Shown piece after piece: positions 1 to 12,506 of a stretch of 64,000 bases of DNA. The stretch's first letter is position 1. Each line of letters opens with the position of its first letter. The position numbers and the translations under genes are program-made. The DNA is from Sepioteuthis lessoniana (Eukaryota > Mollusca > Cephalopoda > Myopsida > Loliginidae), in contig OY757934.1 in NCBI GenBank assembly GCA_963585895.1, positions 33,360,712 through 33,424,711 on the forward strand, read 5' to 3'. The notes under the pieces were generated by a model. It made no database searches, had not been told where the DNA came from, and saw nothing but the letters and a program-made list of their open reading frames with translations.

Positions 1-40
1 AGAAGCTGACACATTGGCAAAACAGGCAACACTTGAACAG
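1..40 (+). CDS. CCDC6: CCDC6 coding exon, 3' part only
   Basis: Bases 2-40 read EADTLAKQATLEQ and are followed directly by a GT donor at 41-42. This corresponds to the stretch ending in TLEQ in human CCDC6, just before LRREK. The intron is in phase 0. It is part of the long N-terminal coiled coil. The exon start is outside the window, so its length is unknown. The call rests on the precise continuity with the exon at 9873, since the 13 residues alone would not identify the gene. Confidence 0.75.
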
Positions 41-645
41 GTATTTGCTTTTTGTAGATTGTAAATATTGAAAAAAATTAAGCTTGAATTTCAAACACAG
101 TTTAATTTTCTAACCACAGTCTGTGAATATATTCTAATTTTTATTTCTACAATCACTCTCGTAATAATAATCAAATGTGATTGTTTATAGAAAAAGAAAA
201 AAAAATGGAGTGGTGGATCTTTTATCCCCCTCTCACCAAATTGATAATTTCTATTGAAGTATTTTGAATGAATGAATAACTATTTTGTTTTGACTTTCTA
301 TTACAGACTTGTGATGTAACTTATGAATTTTAGCATTGTTTGTAAAAGTTACTGTAAACACACCATTCTCTCTCTTCACACTTTTTTTTTTTTTTAAACA
401 TTTGTTGAACATTGTCTCATTGTTTGATGATATATGCTAGGTTACTAAAACCCTTATGACAATTCACACAAGTTACTAGTTCATGCTACTTTCTCTTGTA
501 ACTTTTTAAAATTTTAGGAGACAATTATTACTGCCTTGGAGAGTTTGGAAACAAATGGTTTAAAATATTGGAAGAATTCTTTGGCAAGTTGGGTGTATGA
601 AATCTGTTTAGGATATTCTTTTATATCAACACGCATTAAAAGATT

Positions 646-702
646 TTTTGTTTTTTGTTTTGTTTTACGGCATATCAACCACAAGGGGTCATTTAATGCT
701 GG
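646..702 (-). repeat. Stem-loop 3' tail fragment
   Basis: Read on the minus strand, this has the GCAT..TGG TTGATATGCC..TAAAAC pattern of the tail shared by several retroelements in this window. The body belonging to it should lie to the right (703 onward), but I do not recognise it. It is probably a 5'-truncated insertion. Confidence 0.55.
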
Positions 703-1376
703 TAAAAAGAGAAAGAGAAGCTTTGACGGCTGCAAACTGAGCATGCTAACTTTTGAAGCATTACATACACATTTCTTCTGCACTTTCTGGTAATCATTGT
801 TTTTCCGATCATTGAAATGCTAAAAGCCAGTCAGAATGAATAGGTTTACACATCTCAGATTTTGTAAGAATTAGTATAATTAATCATTGCTAACATCATA
901 GGGCATCTGTTTTACTCTGAAGACTCAAGAATCAGATAACAGATTGATAACATTGGTCAACAAAAAAAAAAATTTGAAATGGTGTCGAGGCAACAAACAT
1001 CTTTTGTAGCTAATTTGAGGGCACTGAATCTGAAAATGACGTTACTTTTTCTTTGTTAGCTCTTGTTTTTGCTGTATAGAAATGCCTCATTTTTGGAAAA
1101 AAGCATTGTTTTCATTTGTGTTCTGTATATATGCTATTGACTGATGACAATATTTCTCAAAAAGTAAAACTGTAGAAACCTCTCAATTCATATTTAAACC
1201 AACAAACATTGGTCTACTTGAGAAATACTACTTTTGCAATAATAATCAGACCCTAAGTCTTTAAAAATAACATGATTGAATATACCAAGACCAACAAGTA
1301 TTTTCATCAAATCATTTAATAAACTAACATGGTAAAAATTTTCTTTTTCTTGATTGTCATGTTCAATCTTATTTAA

Positions 1377-1620
1377 TCATTCTCCTTGCTCACCACTCAT
1401 ATCACTACAATTATCTAGAAATTCATCTAGATGGCAATGTAAAAAATTAACCTTAATACTCATATTAGCACCTCTGTCCTGTAGACTTTTCAACAGCTTT
1501 TCTACTAACTCCTTGTATTTTTCGGCCCAGTGATTACCTAAGAAGTTTTTCATCACATCAACTAACAATATCCAAGCTAATAATTCCAAGTCCTTTATTG
1601 AATTTTAAAATTCATCATTC
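1377..1620 (-). pseudogene. Transposon-associated gene remnant
   Basis: The minus strand is open for about 70 codons. Its C-terminal half, around MSIKVNFLHCHLDEF and ending SGEQGE, resembles a segment of a large family of uncharacterised, transposon-associated proteins in aphids, hydra and other invertebrates (typically NMSLKMHFLHSHL..SDEQGERFHQD). The frame stops right after EQGE, where the family continues, so this is a broken copy. The family name and transposon superfamily are not known to me. Recognition is from memory and moderate. Confidence 0.4.
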
Positions 1621-3067
1621 TTAACGAGTTTTCATAATGTTCATGTACAATGGAATTTAGTGCATTCAATTGGGATGTCTTTAGTTGGAGTTTCTTTCCA
1701 ACTGTGAAAACAAAAGCTTTCAGTGTACTTGCTTTTCTTCCATAGTGAAGGGACAAATTTATGAATATCAAACAAGATTTTAGGGTTTCATTTTTCTGGT
1801 GCCACCTTAATTATCAGGTTTACTAAAGTGTATTGCTGATAAAGTTTATCAGTTAATTTGAATTTTGGCAATAAATTTGAAAAATTCAATACTTCCGTTT
1901 TAAAATTTTTACTCAAAAACACTTTTTTTTTTTAATAAGAATAGTTTATTTCAAGTGGCTGACATAAATTGCTCAGCCTACCTGAAAATTGATTAGTTTC
2001 TACAACCTTTATTTACTAAATTTTCTGATTAGCCAAGATTGTAAATTGATCTTTTTTCCAAAAATGAGCAATCACAGTACAGCAAAAAGGGTAGCTAATC
2101 ATGAAAAACTAAGGTCATTTTCAGAATCAGTACCATCAAATTTGCTAAAAATGTTTCTTTTTTTTTTTTCCTTGACACTAAAAATTGTGTTGACCATTGT
2201 AATTGGGACCATATTTTTCCTAATTTAACCTGGGGAAATGTTTTAACTTTTACCCAATTCTTGAACAATTTTACATTCTATCTGGACTCCTGGGATTTTT
2301 TAAAAAGTTATTCTGATTTCAAGAGGAAGTACTTTCTCTTGAATTTTTCTTTTTCTAATTTCAGTATAATTAAAACTGCAATCTTAACCCTTTGAACCTG
2401 TAACTCCTTGGCCTTTAGATATTCTGTACTTTAGATTCTGGGGAGAGAAACTAAAATTTTGCATCATTTTACTACCTCCATTCATATTGGAAAAAAAAGT
2501 GGGTTGAAGTCGTGATGGGAGTAGTTTTCTTTTTACTTTCTGGTATTTGCAAAAAGGTGTAACAATTCTGTCATCAGATGTATCATAAATTAGTGCCCAG
2601 ACCAAAATATCTGACTTGCATGTTTAAAAGGTAAATTATTAGCTGTTTAGAACATCCATCTGGTCAGGACCCCTAGAATTCTTGCAGAATCTCATCATTT
2701 GACAGTTGACTATACTGATATTCAAAGAAAAAAGTTGTCTGTAGGATTTTTTTTCATCTGCTCAACAACAACAAAATGGTTATGCAGTTTATTTAGGGAT
2801 TGAATAAATAAATTGAATTCAACAAGTGGAGCAATTTAAAAAAAGAATCAAGGATATGTGAACCTCTTTTGGACATTATTAAAATTGGTCCATCTACAAG
2901 ATTTTACTTTTAGTCTTCTCCATTGTCCACTGACTACTTAATCTTCATTACCTGCCATTAATTTTCTTTATTGTAGTCATATAGGTAGACTAGACCACAT
3001 ATTTGCTGTATCTTACAATTCATTGAGTTATTACTATGTTCAGCACACGATATACATAAGTGGGAAA

Positions 3068-3070
<3 letters not shown>

Positions 3071-3132
<62 letters not shown>
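3071..3132 (+). repeat. (CA)n microsatellite
   Basis: About 31 uninterrupted CA units within the first intron. Confidence 0.98.
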
Positions 3133-3135
<3 letters not shown>

Positions 3136-4135
3136 AAAATGGATAAGTATCATATACTAGCAGAAGTAACCAGCATTGCCAAGGATAAAGAATATCCTAA
3201 TATTTCTTCACCAAAAATTTATCCTACAAAAGTTTTGGAAGATTTTCTTCTACAAGCATGCATGTTTTTTGGGAGGGATATAAAACTAACACTTTGAAAT
3301 GATATAGTTAAAATGATTTCTAGTTTAATTTTAAAATGTCTAACTCATCAAGTATTGTATATTTAGGCAACAGTTTTTTTTTTAAATACAAATTTCAGTA
3401 AAGATGATTGACAAATTTAAAAAAATATTATTTTTCAACTGATTAAATATGCTATGTTCTATTAGGTAATGAAATATAATTCATTTCATCTATTATATAA
3501 TTGGGTTGCTTGAAAATAGGGAAGATACTTGATTGAGTCCCCACTCACCAAGAACCAATATTAGTATTAGTATATATGATACACTAACACTGAATAAACA
3601 AAAAGAAAGTTCATTTACTCATACAAAAACATTTGATATTTATAATATACATATGAGAAACATTGAAAAGAATGCATAAGCATTTCCCAACAGATAAAAT
3701 ATGCACATATTGTTCTATGAACAAGCTGTATGTAAAAGGGGTACCAAAATAAATTTAAAAAAAAAGAAAAAGAAAAAAAGGCTTATTTGATAATAATGAA
3801 CTGTAAAATGATCACAACCATTTCAGCTCTATGTTTCAATGTGAAAACAAAATACATTTGTGCTGTTTAAAGAACAGAAGCAAAAGAGTGAGAATGGGTT
3901 TCTGGGATTGTAATCTGGTAGTTCATGGCCAACTAACATTATTCTCCAAAGGAGACAATGAATATCTCCCTACAATATGAAAAGATACTTAAAATTTGTG
4001 ATGCCTCTCTTGGACAAAGATTTGTTTCCTGAATGTATTAGATTATTTTTTACTTGTTTCCTGGATTAATTTAGACTTCCATGCCTTCATATTACAATTT
4101 CAATTACTCTCTGAACAAGCAAAGGCCATAATCAG

Positions 4136-5040
4136 CTCACCTGATGGTGATACCGACTAAATTATTGCTGGAACCTTGTAAGGAGATACATCAGCACCAT
4201 TTCTATTCATAATCTCCTTAGATTACATACTATGAATGTCCTATCTAATGAAAGAAAACAGACTCGCACTAAAAAAAGAAAAAAGCAGACAATATCCTGC
4301 AGAAACTATTAAGATTCAAACTACATGTATGACCAAACACTTTTTCAAATACACTTTCTCATACTGAATCTCTACTGCATAGCCTGGAGCAGGGAGCAAT
4401 AAGCATCAGTCTCTACATCAACTTGGATAAAACAGATTTCATGTGTTTTAATCAAGATGGTACCATATCATCAATACATGGTAAGGCTCTGAGATTAGTT
4501 TACCAGTTCATGTACCATGGCAGCAATATCTTATCTAATTAAAGCAATGTCAACACACGTTTATAAAGCATGTAGTTCATGACAGGTTATCAACCATATG
4601 GAAATCTGATCTCCTTGATAAAGAAAACAGGGATTCTTCCAAACCATGTCAGTACTACTTTATGGCTGCACCACTTGGACTCCAATGATAAACTTGAAGA
4701 ATAATTTAGATGGGAACTACACAAAGATATTGTATGCTGTTTTGAACAAATGTTGGAAGTAGCACTCTACAAACAGCAGCTATAAAACCATTTACTTACA
4801 AACCATTCAAGTAAGACAAACAAGACATGCTGGAGAAGTAAGAATGAACTTATAAGTAATGTTCTATAAACTCCTGCACATGGACACACCAATATTGGTT
4901 GACCATCATAAACTTACATTAATTTGTTCTGTGCAGATACTGGATGCTGCCTAGAGGATTTACTAAGAGCAATAACTGATAGGGATGGAGAGTCAAGAGA
5001 ATTCATGCCATTAGCATGCCATGATAATGATGACTAAGCT
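4136..5040 (+). mobile_element. 5'-truncated RTE-like LINE (copy 1)
   Basis: Starts inside the reverse transcriptase at a segment reading roughly SPDGDTD, then a GDTSAPFLF-like stretch (family: GVLQGDTLAPYLF), and runs to the end of the frame near a degenerate version of the family's C-terminal DREKWRERVRDIRA. Many stops and frameshifts are present. The same element occurs at 22230-25366 and 28989-31343. It is 5'-truncated, as expected for a LINE insertion, and cannot encode a functional protein. Confidence 0.75.
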
Positions 5041-5471
5041 AAAATGTTCCATTTACACTTTTACAAAATGTTTTGAAATACTAATCCTTGCAGCCGGCAT
5101 CTAAATACCTTTAAAACACTCTTGGAGATCAACAGAGTACACATGCAAATTTTCTCCCTGATTGACTCATTAGATAATAAGCAAAGAAAGGAAATGATAG
5201 ATCAAACCAACTGTTCAGATAAAATGGCTCACTCCTCATGCACAAAGAATTATGACATTATGAAAAGCATTTAAAACAAGAATTGAATATTCTTTGATCT
5301 GTATATACTAGTTCTCACCTACTTGTGTGTGTAATGTTTCTGCTCCTACTTTACTTAGTTTCTTAAACTATTACTGATAACTATTGAGATAGTAGTGTTT
5401 ACTCTGTATTAAGTACTGACAATAAACAAAGCTCAAAAATAGAATTTCAATCACTATTTAACCACTGACCC

Positions 5472-5502
<31 letters not shown>

Positions 5503-6597
5503 TTATAACATACAAGTATTAAAATAACATGACTAAAACAAAGAAACAAGGCAGAAGAGGAATATTTTAAAAAGATTTATTTCATAAATTTTGTGAAAAT
5601 AATGATAATTGTGTTTGTTTTCATCAAATATATACAAACTCACGAACTTCTATTTAAAATAAATCATGGGATTTTTTTTATATTATTAAATGTGCTCTGC
5701 TTTTAATTGCAAACATCTGTGGAATTTTCTCAAATCTTTTTAATCAGAAATAATTTGGAAAATAATGAGAAATGAGTGACCTTAAGTTATTTGCATTTTG
5801 CAGTTCATAAAATGCCACTAAAATACAAGTTGATCTACTTTATGCTACAAAGCATTTTTAGAGTTCTGTGATTAAATGCATGTCTAGTTTATGTAAATCT
5901 TTTTTGAGGTCCTTGAAGTTAAAGTATCTGCTGTTACAGCTGTACAGTAAAAAATTTTTCCTCATCCTATGAATATATCAAGTGATTGTTTTTATACAGT
6001 GACCACTTTCAGTATCAGAATCCAGTTTTTCATTTTCTTAATATGAGTTCAATAAATGAAAAAGAGGAAAATATCACAATAGGAAAAAGATTTTAATAGC
6101 ATACTAAACGCACCGTAATCATTTTTAAAGTTCTGAACTTGAAAAAAATTTATATCATGAATATTACAAACTTTTCAATGTTGAATTTTTAAGAGAAAAG
6201 CTTATTTTTCTCTACATTGAAAAGGTTTTGCTTTTTGTGTATAGATTTTATAATGAATATTTGTAATGTTGAAAGATTTGAGAAAATACATAGTATCTTA
6301 TTAAGATTTTGAAATATTATATGTATTTTTTCTCATTATTCAATAGGTATGAATGAAAACACCTGTTTCATCATTAAAAAAAATCAGCTAATTATAGGAT
6401 TTTAATAAGTTTTTTGGTAATTAAGTAAAAAAAAAAGAAAAAAAGTAAAGTACAGATTATTTTAAAATCTGCAAGAATTAAAATGTTGACATTGGAATAT
6501 AAAAATATTGACTTCAATATTTTGTGTGGAAACTACTTTGATATTTATGATAAATTTCCAATTTATATTAATTTAAATAATTTTATTAATTAATATC

Positions 6598-7222
6598 AGA
6601 GGATGAATTTTATATTTTTAAAAAGATAATTCATTGGGTAAATATGTTTTTACCTTTTCCTTTTGAAATAGTATTTGTTAGTGGAAGCCTTACTTTAAAA
6701 AGTTACGTAGCACAAAGCCATCAAGGAGACAGCCTGGTAATTCCAGACTCAAGTTGTGGTTGCTGTCAGAGCCAATATGTTTAACAAACCAAAATCAGCA
6801 CTGAAGACAGTACATCATGGATGATCATCCTAGAAGCATCCGAAAATGTATTCTTTGACTACAGGAGGATAAATTTTAGGGGGTTCCTCATGGTATAATG
6901 GTTAAAGTGGTGGATGTCGAATCATAAGTGAGTTTGAACTCCAGTCATGCTATTGTGTTCACTTTTGGACTAATACTCTTGGGAAAGGTATGAACCCCCT
7001 TATCCTTCCAGCCATGGGTTAAATAGTACCACTGATCTTCTAGAAGGATTGATTTGGCATTAAATAACCTAGAAAGGTTGATATGCCATTAAACAAAGAA
7101 CCCAAAACCCAAACATGATAAATTTTACATTTTAAAAAAGATAATTCATTGGGTAAATATGTTTTTACTTTTTTTCTTTTAAAATAATAGTGTTTGTAAG
7201 TAGAAGCCTTACTTTAAAAAGG
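6598..7222 (+). repeat. 105-bp direct repeat with SINE inserted at second copy
   Basis: The blocks at about 6598-6703 and 7117-7222 are clearly homologous; both include AAAAGATAATTCATTGGG and GAAGCCTTACTTTAAAAAG. Between them are a unique, less AT-rich spacer (6704-6867) and a SINE (6879-7116). The SINE lies at the very start of the second block, so the duplication is older than the insertion. Confidence 0.85.
6879..7116 (+). mobile_element. tRNA-derived SINE, type 1, with stem-loop tail
   Basis: The head has a box A-like TGGTATAATGGTTAAAG and a box B-like segment (GAGTTTGAACTCC). A shared body follows (CTTGGGAAAGGTATGAACCC, then ATGGGTTAAATAGTACC), and then the stem-loop tail at 7052-7098. 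It is flanked by the 11-bp duplication GATAAATTTTA at 6868-6878 and 7117-7127. The same family is at 16889-17139 and, as a fragment, at 18672-18745. Confidence 0.85.
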
Positions 7223-8348
7223 AAAAATTAAAGTAAAAATTGTTCTTCTCATTGCAATTTTTAAAACTTAAAAAAAAATACTTTTACTTGGAATGTGGTT
7301 AGTAAAACATATTCATGTTATTTTTTTTTACAGAATAATGTTTGTATTTTATCTGTTATTACTTTATATACTGCTAAACAAAAAACCCAAGTGAACATCC
7401 TATAGGTGTGTTAATTCCATAATTTTTGTCAGGGATAATTGATAAAAGTAAATTTTTCTTTTAAGACAGGAATTTAGGATTTTTTTCTTGCTAGCAAAAA
7501 AGAAGAAAAAAATTAATATCAATTTTACATTGTTTTAAACATATACTGAAGTTTCTGCAGAAAAATATTTCTGTTATTCAAGATATGAATTAAAATTTTT
7601 AAGATTGCTTTGTTGCATTAATTTTGAACGGAAAAAAAGATAAAATTTGACAACAAAGATAGTATGAAGAAAAATAGATTATTTTTCAGTAAAAACAAAA
7701 ATAACAGGAAAAGTGTGTTATAGAGATGTATATATGTAATTAAGTAAAGTAAATCTTTCAGGTGTTGAACAAGATAGTAATTGACTATTTCTATCTTGAA
7801 GCTTATTTAACTCACAAGCTGCTTGCTTATAAGTTTATCTGAGAGTCATAAACCCATTACATTGAATAATTACTATTGATAAAAGATTTTAACATTCTTT
7901 TCAGAGAAAAGTGGTTTGATGTTAAGTCTAATGGCCATGAGACAAAGTAGTTAAAGCTTTGATAACTTCAAAAAGAATTTCTTTTTAAAAACTGAATGAC
8001 CAATTTGTGGCAATGAAAAACATCCTCTTGGTAAAAGTTATACCTGCATAAAACCACCGTATAAAGTAGCAATGTTCAGGGCTCTCTAAAACGTAAATAT
8101 TTTCATTTTTGGTGGATTCTATATAAAAAATGCTTATAAAAGCATTTTAAACCCATTAAAATCCTGTCAAACCACACACCAAATGAAAGCAAATTGATTT
8201 ATCTAATAGTTCATCAATGTTTATGTGTGTATTTTCATTTATAACATTTTATTGATGAGACAGGAGAAAAAAGATGAGTATTCAAATACCCGGTTTTTTC
8301 TTATTTTTTTTTTTCTTATTATTTCTTTTTCTTATTTCACTTAACTGA

Positions 8349-8655
8349 GACGGCAACTTTAGTGGAGGGTGACCTGAAGGCTCCCTTTTCAATATCTACT
8401 ACACCAAGGTGTAGGGGAGGGTGCTATTCCATTCCCTGGGTTGCTCTACTTTAACCTTGATCCTTACCTTATAATGCTGAGTGTTAAGCAAGGCAGCATC
8501 AAGTACCATTTTTTTTAGTCTTTGATATGACTCGACCAGGGATTGAACCCCAGTCTCTCTGACCATTGGCGAACACTCTACTCATTAAGCCAATGGCAGA
8601 GTGTTCGCAAATGGCCCGGGAGACCTGGGGTCACCCTCAACTATGGTCGCCAACT
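8349..8655 (-). mobile_element. tRNA-derived SINE, type 2, fold-back form
   Basis: The minus strand carries a tRNA-like head with a box B-like GGGATTGAACCCC region, then a body ending in AAAAGGGAGCCTTCAGG. Both ends carry the same tail in inverted orientation: 8349-8374 and 8629-8655 are reverse complements with a few mismatches. Near the right end there is also a second head fragment in plus orientation (GCAGAGTGTTCGC at about 8596). This looks like an inverted duplication of parts of one SINE. Confidence 0.7.
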
Positions 8656-9872
8656 TTACTACTTAAATGAGTGGATATTAGTATATTTCACTTATTTTTA
8701 AAAAAATTACCGAAATGTGAATCTGGTCAAATTTGTCAGAAAAATAGAATAAAGAATTCCATTTAATGTAGTCTTTTAGCTGTTTAGATTGTTCAGTTAC
8801 TTTTGTCATAATCTGTTCTCATAGTTCATTCTCTGTGGCGTAGTAATTTCTTGTAAAATTCCTCTCGATCACAAATCTGTGAAATAATCTTTTTATTAAT
8901 TTTTCATGTATTTTTTAATAAATCTATGTCCTGTACTTTGTTCCTAATCACCATAAAAAGCATGCATCATTATCTACACAGATTTACCTTAAAAATGTGT
9001 AGACCTGGGATCCTCTCAAGCCACTATCTACTTTTAATGTAAAATTTTTTATTGCAATGAGTTAGATTTTTTCCAACTTGCAAATATAAGGTCGAATCTT
9101 TTACTTTTTAAAAGAAATGCTACTTTTTATCATTTTAAGGAAATAACTAAATAAATCTTTGATATTATAAACAGTCTTTATAGGAGGGGGAAGGTAAATT
9201 TTTACCCGTTAACTCATCCTATTTTTAGCGAAAATAAAAAAGTTTGTCTCTACTTTTTTTGACGAATACATGTAAACAGCCAGAAAAAATATCTGCAAGG
9301 AAGAAATTTTGAAGAAAACCCCAATATTTTAGAATTTAAGGAGGGGGATCACTTTGTTATATAAATTTAATGTAAAATGATCACCCACATCCAGACCAGC
9401 AAGCATTACTGACGATCAGAGATAGTGGAAAAAGGGACGTGTAACCAAAATTTTTTCATTTTTTGTTGGGAAATCAGATAGAGAGGGTGGTGGTGTTAAC
9501 TAAGCTTATTGGGAGGAGAGGTCGCTAAATAAAAAGTGGGGGGGGGTAAATAATATTTTTAAAAGAATATTTAAAAATATATTTTTATTTTCTGTTTGTC
9601 AGGTTAAGAGAAAACAGTTAACAAAAAAATAAAAATAATGGGGTGGGGAATCTTGAAATTGGTAATCTTTCACAATATACAAGCTCCCCACTTCTTAAAC
9701 CTGTTAAAATGTATGATTTCAGATTTATGCTACTTGCAAAGAATGATCTGTTAAATAAGAAAATGTTGATTTTTATCTGGTTTTTGGATTAAAGAAATAA
9801 ACATATATCAAACTCCTGGCTATATTATCTTTGTTACCCTATTTGATTATATATTTTTATTATTTTTTTCAG

Positions 9873-9976
9873 TTGCGGAGGGAGAAAGTTGAATTGGAAA
9901 ATGCCCTTGAACAAGAACAGGAATCATTGGTGAATAGGCTGTGGAAACGAATGGATAAATTAGAGGCAGAGAAAAG
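9873..9976 (+). CDS. CCDC6: CCDC6 coding exon ([12 protein letters not shown])
   Basis: Preceded by a T-rich tract and CAG, followed by GTAGAA. It encodes 34 complete codons starting [18 protein letters not shown] and continuing [16 protein letters not shown], plus two bases of an Arg codon completed in the next exon (phase 2 intron). Human CCDC6 has LRREKIDLENTLEQEQEA at the same point, so this is among the best conserved parts of the gene. It is the end of the long acidic/basic coiled coil: charged heptads with no Pro or Gly. I am confident of both boundaries because the frame continues exactly across each junction. Confidence 0.95.
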
Positions 9977-11137
9977 GTAGAAGCATTATTACTTTTTGAT
10001 TTCTTGTTTATGTGTGATGACATAAACTAAACATTCAGCTCAATTCTTACTTTCCATACATCAAATATCTAGTTTGTATATTTTATTCTATATGAATAAT
10101 CACATTTCAGTTTATCATGAGTACATTTTAAAGACTAAAATTACTTTATATTTACAGTTTTAACATGTTTAAAGCAAAGATTGTTTTGGGAAAAATTGAT
10201 TATCAATTTATATTGTGAGTGAAAATTGCCTTAAAATTCAAATATATTAAGAGGTTAAAGTATTTGAACTTAGCCTTAAAATTCATCTCAAACATAATTT
10301 TCAGGTGATTTTTACTGTTTAAAAACTCAAAATGCATTTGAAAATTAAAAAAAAAAATTAAAATGATTATTCTAGGTAAAATACATTTGATTAATAAAGG
10401 AGAACCAATTGGATGTGCAGAAACTATTTTAGATGTTACTTTGAACTTTAATAGATAAACTGACTATGAATTTATTTGTGTCACTCTAAATGAATAAACT
10501 TAAATGTATGCCCCATTCTTTTATTGCAACAATAAATAGAGGCATAATAACAAACTGTTTTTGTGAGAACTTTAGTTAATAAATGTTGTTAAGAGGTTAA
10601 TGTTTGTGTTTTCCTGGTGGCCATTACTCTGACTACAAATACCAAGAAGTTTTTTTTTTCTTTTCACCATCATTTTCTGGTGAACAGAAAAGGTTTGAGT
10701 TTTGGTTTCTGGCTTGGAAACTTTTTGATAGAAACTGTTTACTGTTAAAACTGTCAAACCAATCCTAGAGCAGTCCCTAACTATATTGATATGAATAACA
10801 GATGAAACTTATGCTCTCTATCTCACTTTGTGTTTAGCTGGGATTGGCACTGAACTGCTAACCCAAACTATAGTCGATGGTAGCTGGGGGGAGGACCCCA
10901 GCTTGGTCTGGTGACTGTATCTAACGAGTAACTACTAACTTTCCTCAAACTGCTTGGGCACAGACTGCTTCTGCTGAATATATGGGCTTTATTTCTGGAC
11001 AAAACTCCTCACTTTTCCTCTTCAACCACTCAGTAATCAAGACATCAAAAAATGAGATTCTTGTCCCTCTAATAATTGTAGTAAATAATACTATTATACA
11101 CTCACATCCATATACATGCATATATCCTATGCTCATG

Positions 11138-11153
11138 TATGTATGTATGTATG

Positions 11154-11196
<43 letters not shown>
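11138..11196 (+). repeat. Compound (GTAT)n(TA)n(CA)n microsatellite
   Basis: Consecutive GTAT, TA and CA runs. The open frames crossing it on both strands are low-complexity artefacts. Confidence 0.95.
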
Positions 11197-11198
<2 letters not shown>

Positions 11199-11864
11199 AC
11201 TGATATGCTTGCACCTAAATGTATGCATCTTGGGACTGAAGAGTGTCACAATTACAGATGAACAAAAGATATTTGTTGATGGTTTAAATTTCATTTTGTA
11301 CAAGATTATAAGAGTATTAATTTACTTTATTTTCTGTAACAATGGGTCTTTTAGTTATCTTATATTTGTATATTGACTTAACTGGGCAGTAGTACAGTCT
11401 ATTTACTTTTGCCTATATTTAAATATATACAGCAATAAATAAAATGTGATCCTATGAATATTCCTACTAATAACTATATTGATGTATAAAAGAATCTAAT
11501 TTTTTTTTCTGATTTAATTTTTTTCTTGACCAATCCAAACCATTACTATCACGATTATTGTTGTAACTGCCTGTTCTATTGACTTGCTTTTAACTATAAC
11601 TTGGAACAAGAAACAAGGATTGATAGAAATAAAGGAAAACACATTTAAGAAAACAATGATTTGTTTAGTCACCATGTTACATTCTGATATCGCCTTCCAC
11701 TGAGAGACAACTCAACTCTCCCCCTCGAAAGAGTTATTTCCCTTCTCTCGTTAACAGTTACAATAGAGCTTATTAAATATCTATAATAGAGCTTTAACAG
11801 TGCAAACGATTGATTGATTTAAAACTGAAATAATAGACTATTAATAAATTTGTATTTGATGCTT

Positions 11865-11866
<2 letters not shown>

Positions 11867-11918
<52 letters not shown>
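11867..11918 (+). repeat. (TA)n microsatellite
   Basis: About 26 TA units in the 2.4-kb intron. Confidence 0.97.
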
Positions 11919-11922
<4 letters not shown>

Positions 11923-12348
11923 TTTTTTCCTTCACTGATAAATGTATTGTATATTTTGACAAGCATCATTGATGAGAATAAAAAACACTTTAAGATTGTA
12001 TAAAATACATATAATTTCTGAAAATTAGCCTTGTATCAGAATAGTTATGATAAACAAAAATAAGTCTGACAATTTTTATTTTTTGTTCTCCAAAACAATT
12101 ACCTATAAAAGAAATTCATTAATGTCAATATTTTTTGGAGAACAATATAAAAATATAAAACAATTGCTAATAAAATATCTTATTTATGCTTTAACCTAAA
12201 AATACCTTATTTTATTAATTTTTTTTTTTTTTTCGTATTCTCCCCCTCCTCCACCCAAAATAGACTTTAAAATAAATTAGTAGTGAACCCTGCCTCTTTA
12301 AAATGAAATGTTGAGGAGTTGTCTAATTTTGACTTGTTTCCATTTTAG

Positions 12349-12506
12349 GATGTTACAAGAGAAGCTTGACCAACCTGTGTCATCTCCGCCTTCTCCACGT
12401 GATATGAACAATGGCGATACAGCACATAACCTTGCCCAACACATAGAACACCTTCGGGCAGAAGTAGCCCGTCTGAAACAACAACTTCAAGCTGCCCAAG
12501 CAGAAC
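12349..12506 (+). CDS. CCDC6: CCDC6 coding exon (EKLDQP..SPPSPRD, start of second coiled coil)
   Basis: The acceptor is CATTTTAG at 12341-12348. The first base completes the Arg codon, then [18 protein letters not shown], a short linker ([12 protein letters not shown]) and [22 protein letters not shown]. Human CCDC6 has [18 protein letters not shown] and an equivalent linker. The donor is C|GTATGT, phase 1. The proline-rich SPPSPRD motif separates the two coiled-coil blocks and is a likely proline-directed phosphorylation site. An in-frame ATG at 12308 lies in the intron and is not a start. The human counterpart has a slightly different linker, otherwise the match is close. Confidence 0.95.

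Larger units (their letters stand above)
41..9872 (+). other. CCDC6 intron, 9.8 kb
   Basis: AT-rich intron with a GTATTT donor and a polypyrimidine tract before the acceptor AG at 9871-9872. It holds a minus-strand tail fragment (646-702), a short transposon-gene remnant (1377-1620, minus), a (CA)n tract, a 5'-truncated LINE (4136-5040), a duplicated 105-bp block flanking a SINE (6598-7222) and a fold-back SINE (8349-8655). The remaining stretches (about 703-1376, 1621-3070, 3133-4135, 5041-6597, 7223-8348 and 8656-9872) show only low-complexity AT-rich sequence to my eye. Confidence 0.8.
9977..12348 (+). other. CCDC6 intron, 2.4 kb
   Basis: GT..AG intron. About 10780-11220 is less AT-rich and may be an old repeat: minus-strand peptide EWLKRKSEEFCPEIKPIYSA followed by AEAVCAQAV and a stop, family unknown. 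It also contains a (GTAT)n(TA)n(CA)n compound microsatellite and a (TA)n tract. No other gene is seen. Confidence 0.8.

Noticed and set aside
2384..2605. 73-codon minus-strand open frame
   Set aside because: No family similarity; of a length expected by chance in a 64-kb AT-rich window.
10945..11376. Open frames rich in Thr-His, Tyr-Val or Cys-Val
   Set aside because: Created by the (CA)n and (TA)n microsatellite; the same applies at 25324, 25639, 32459, 40716 and 59587.
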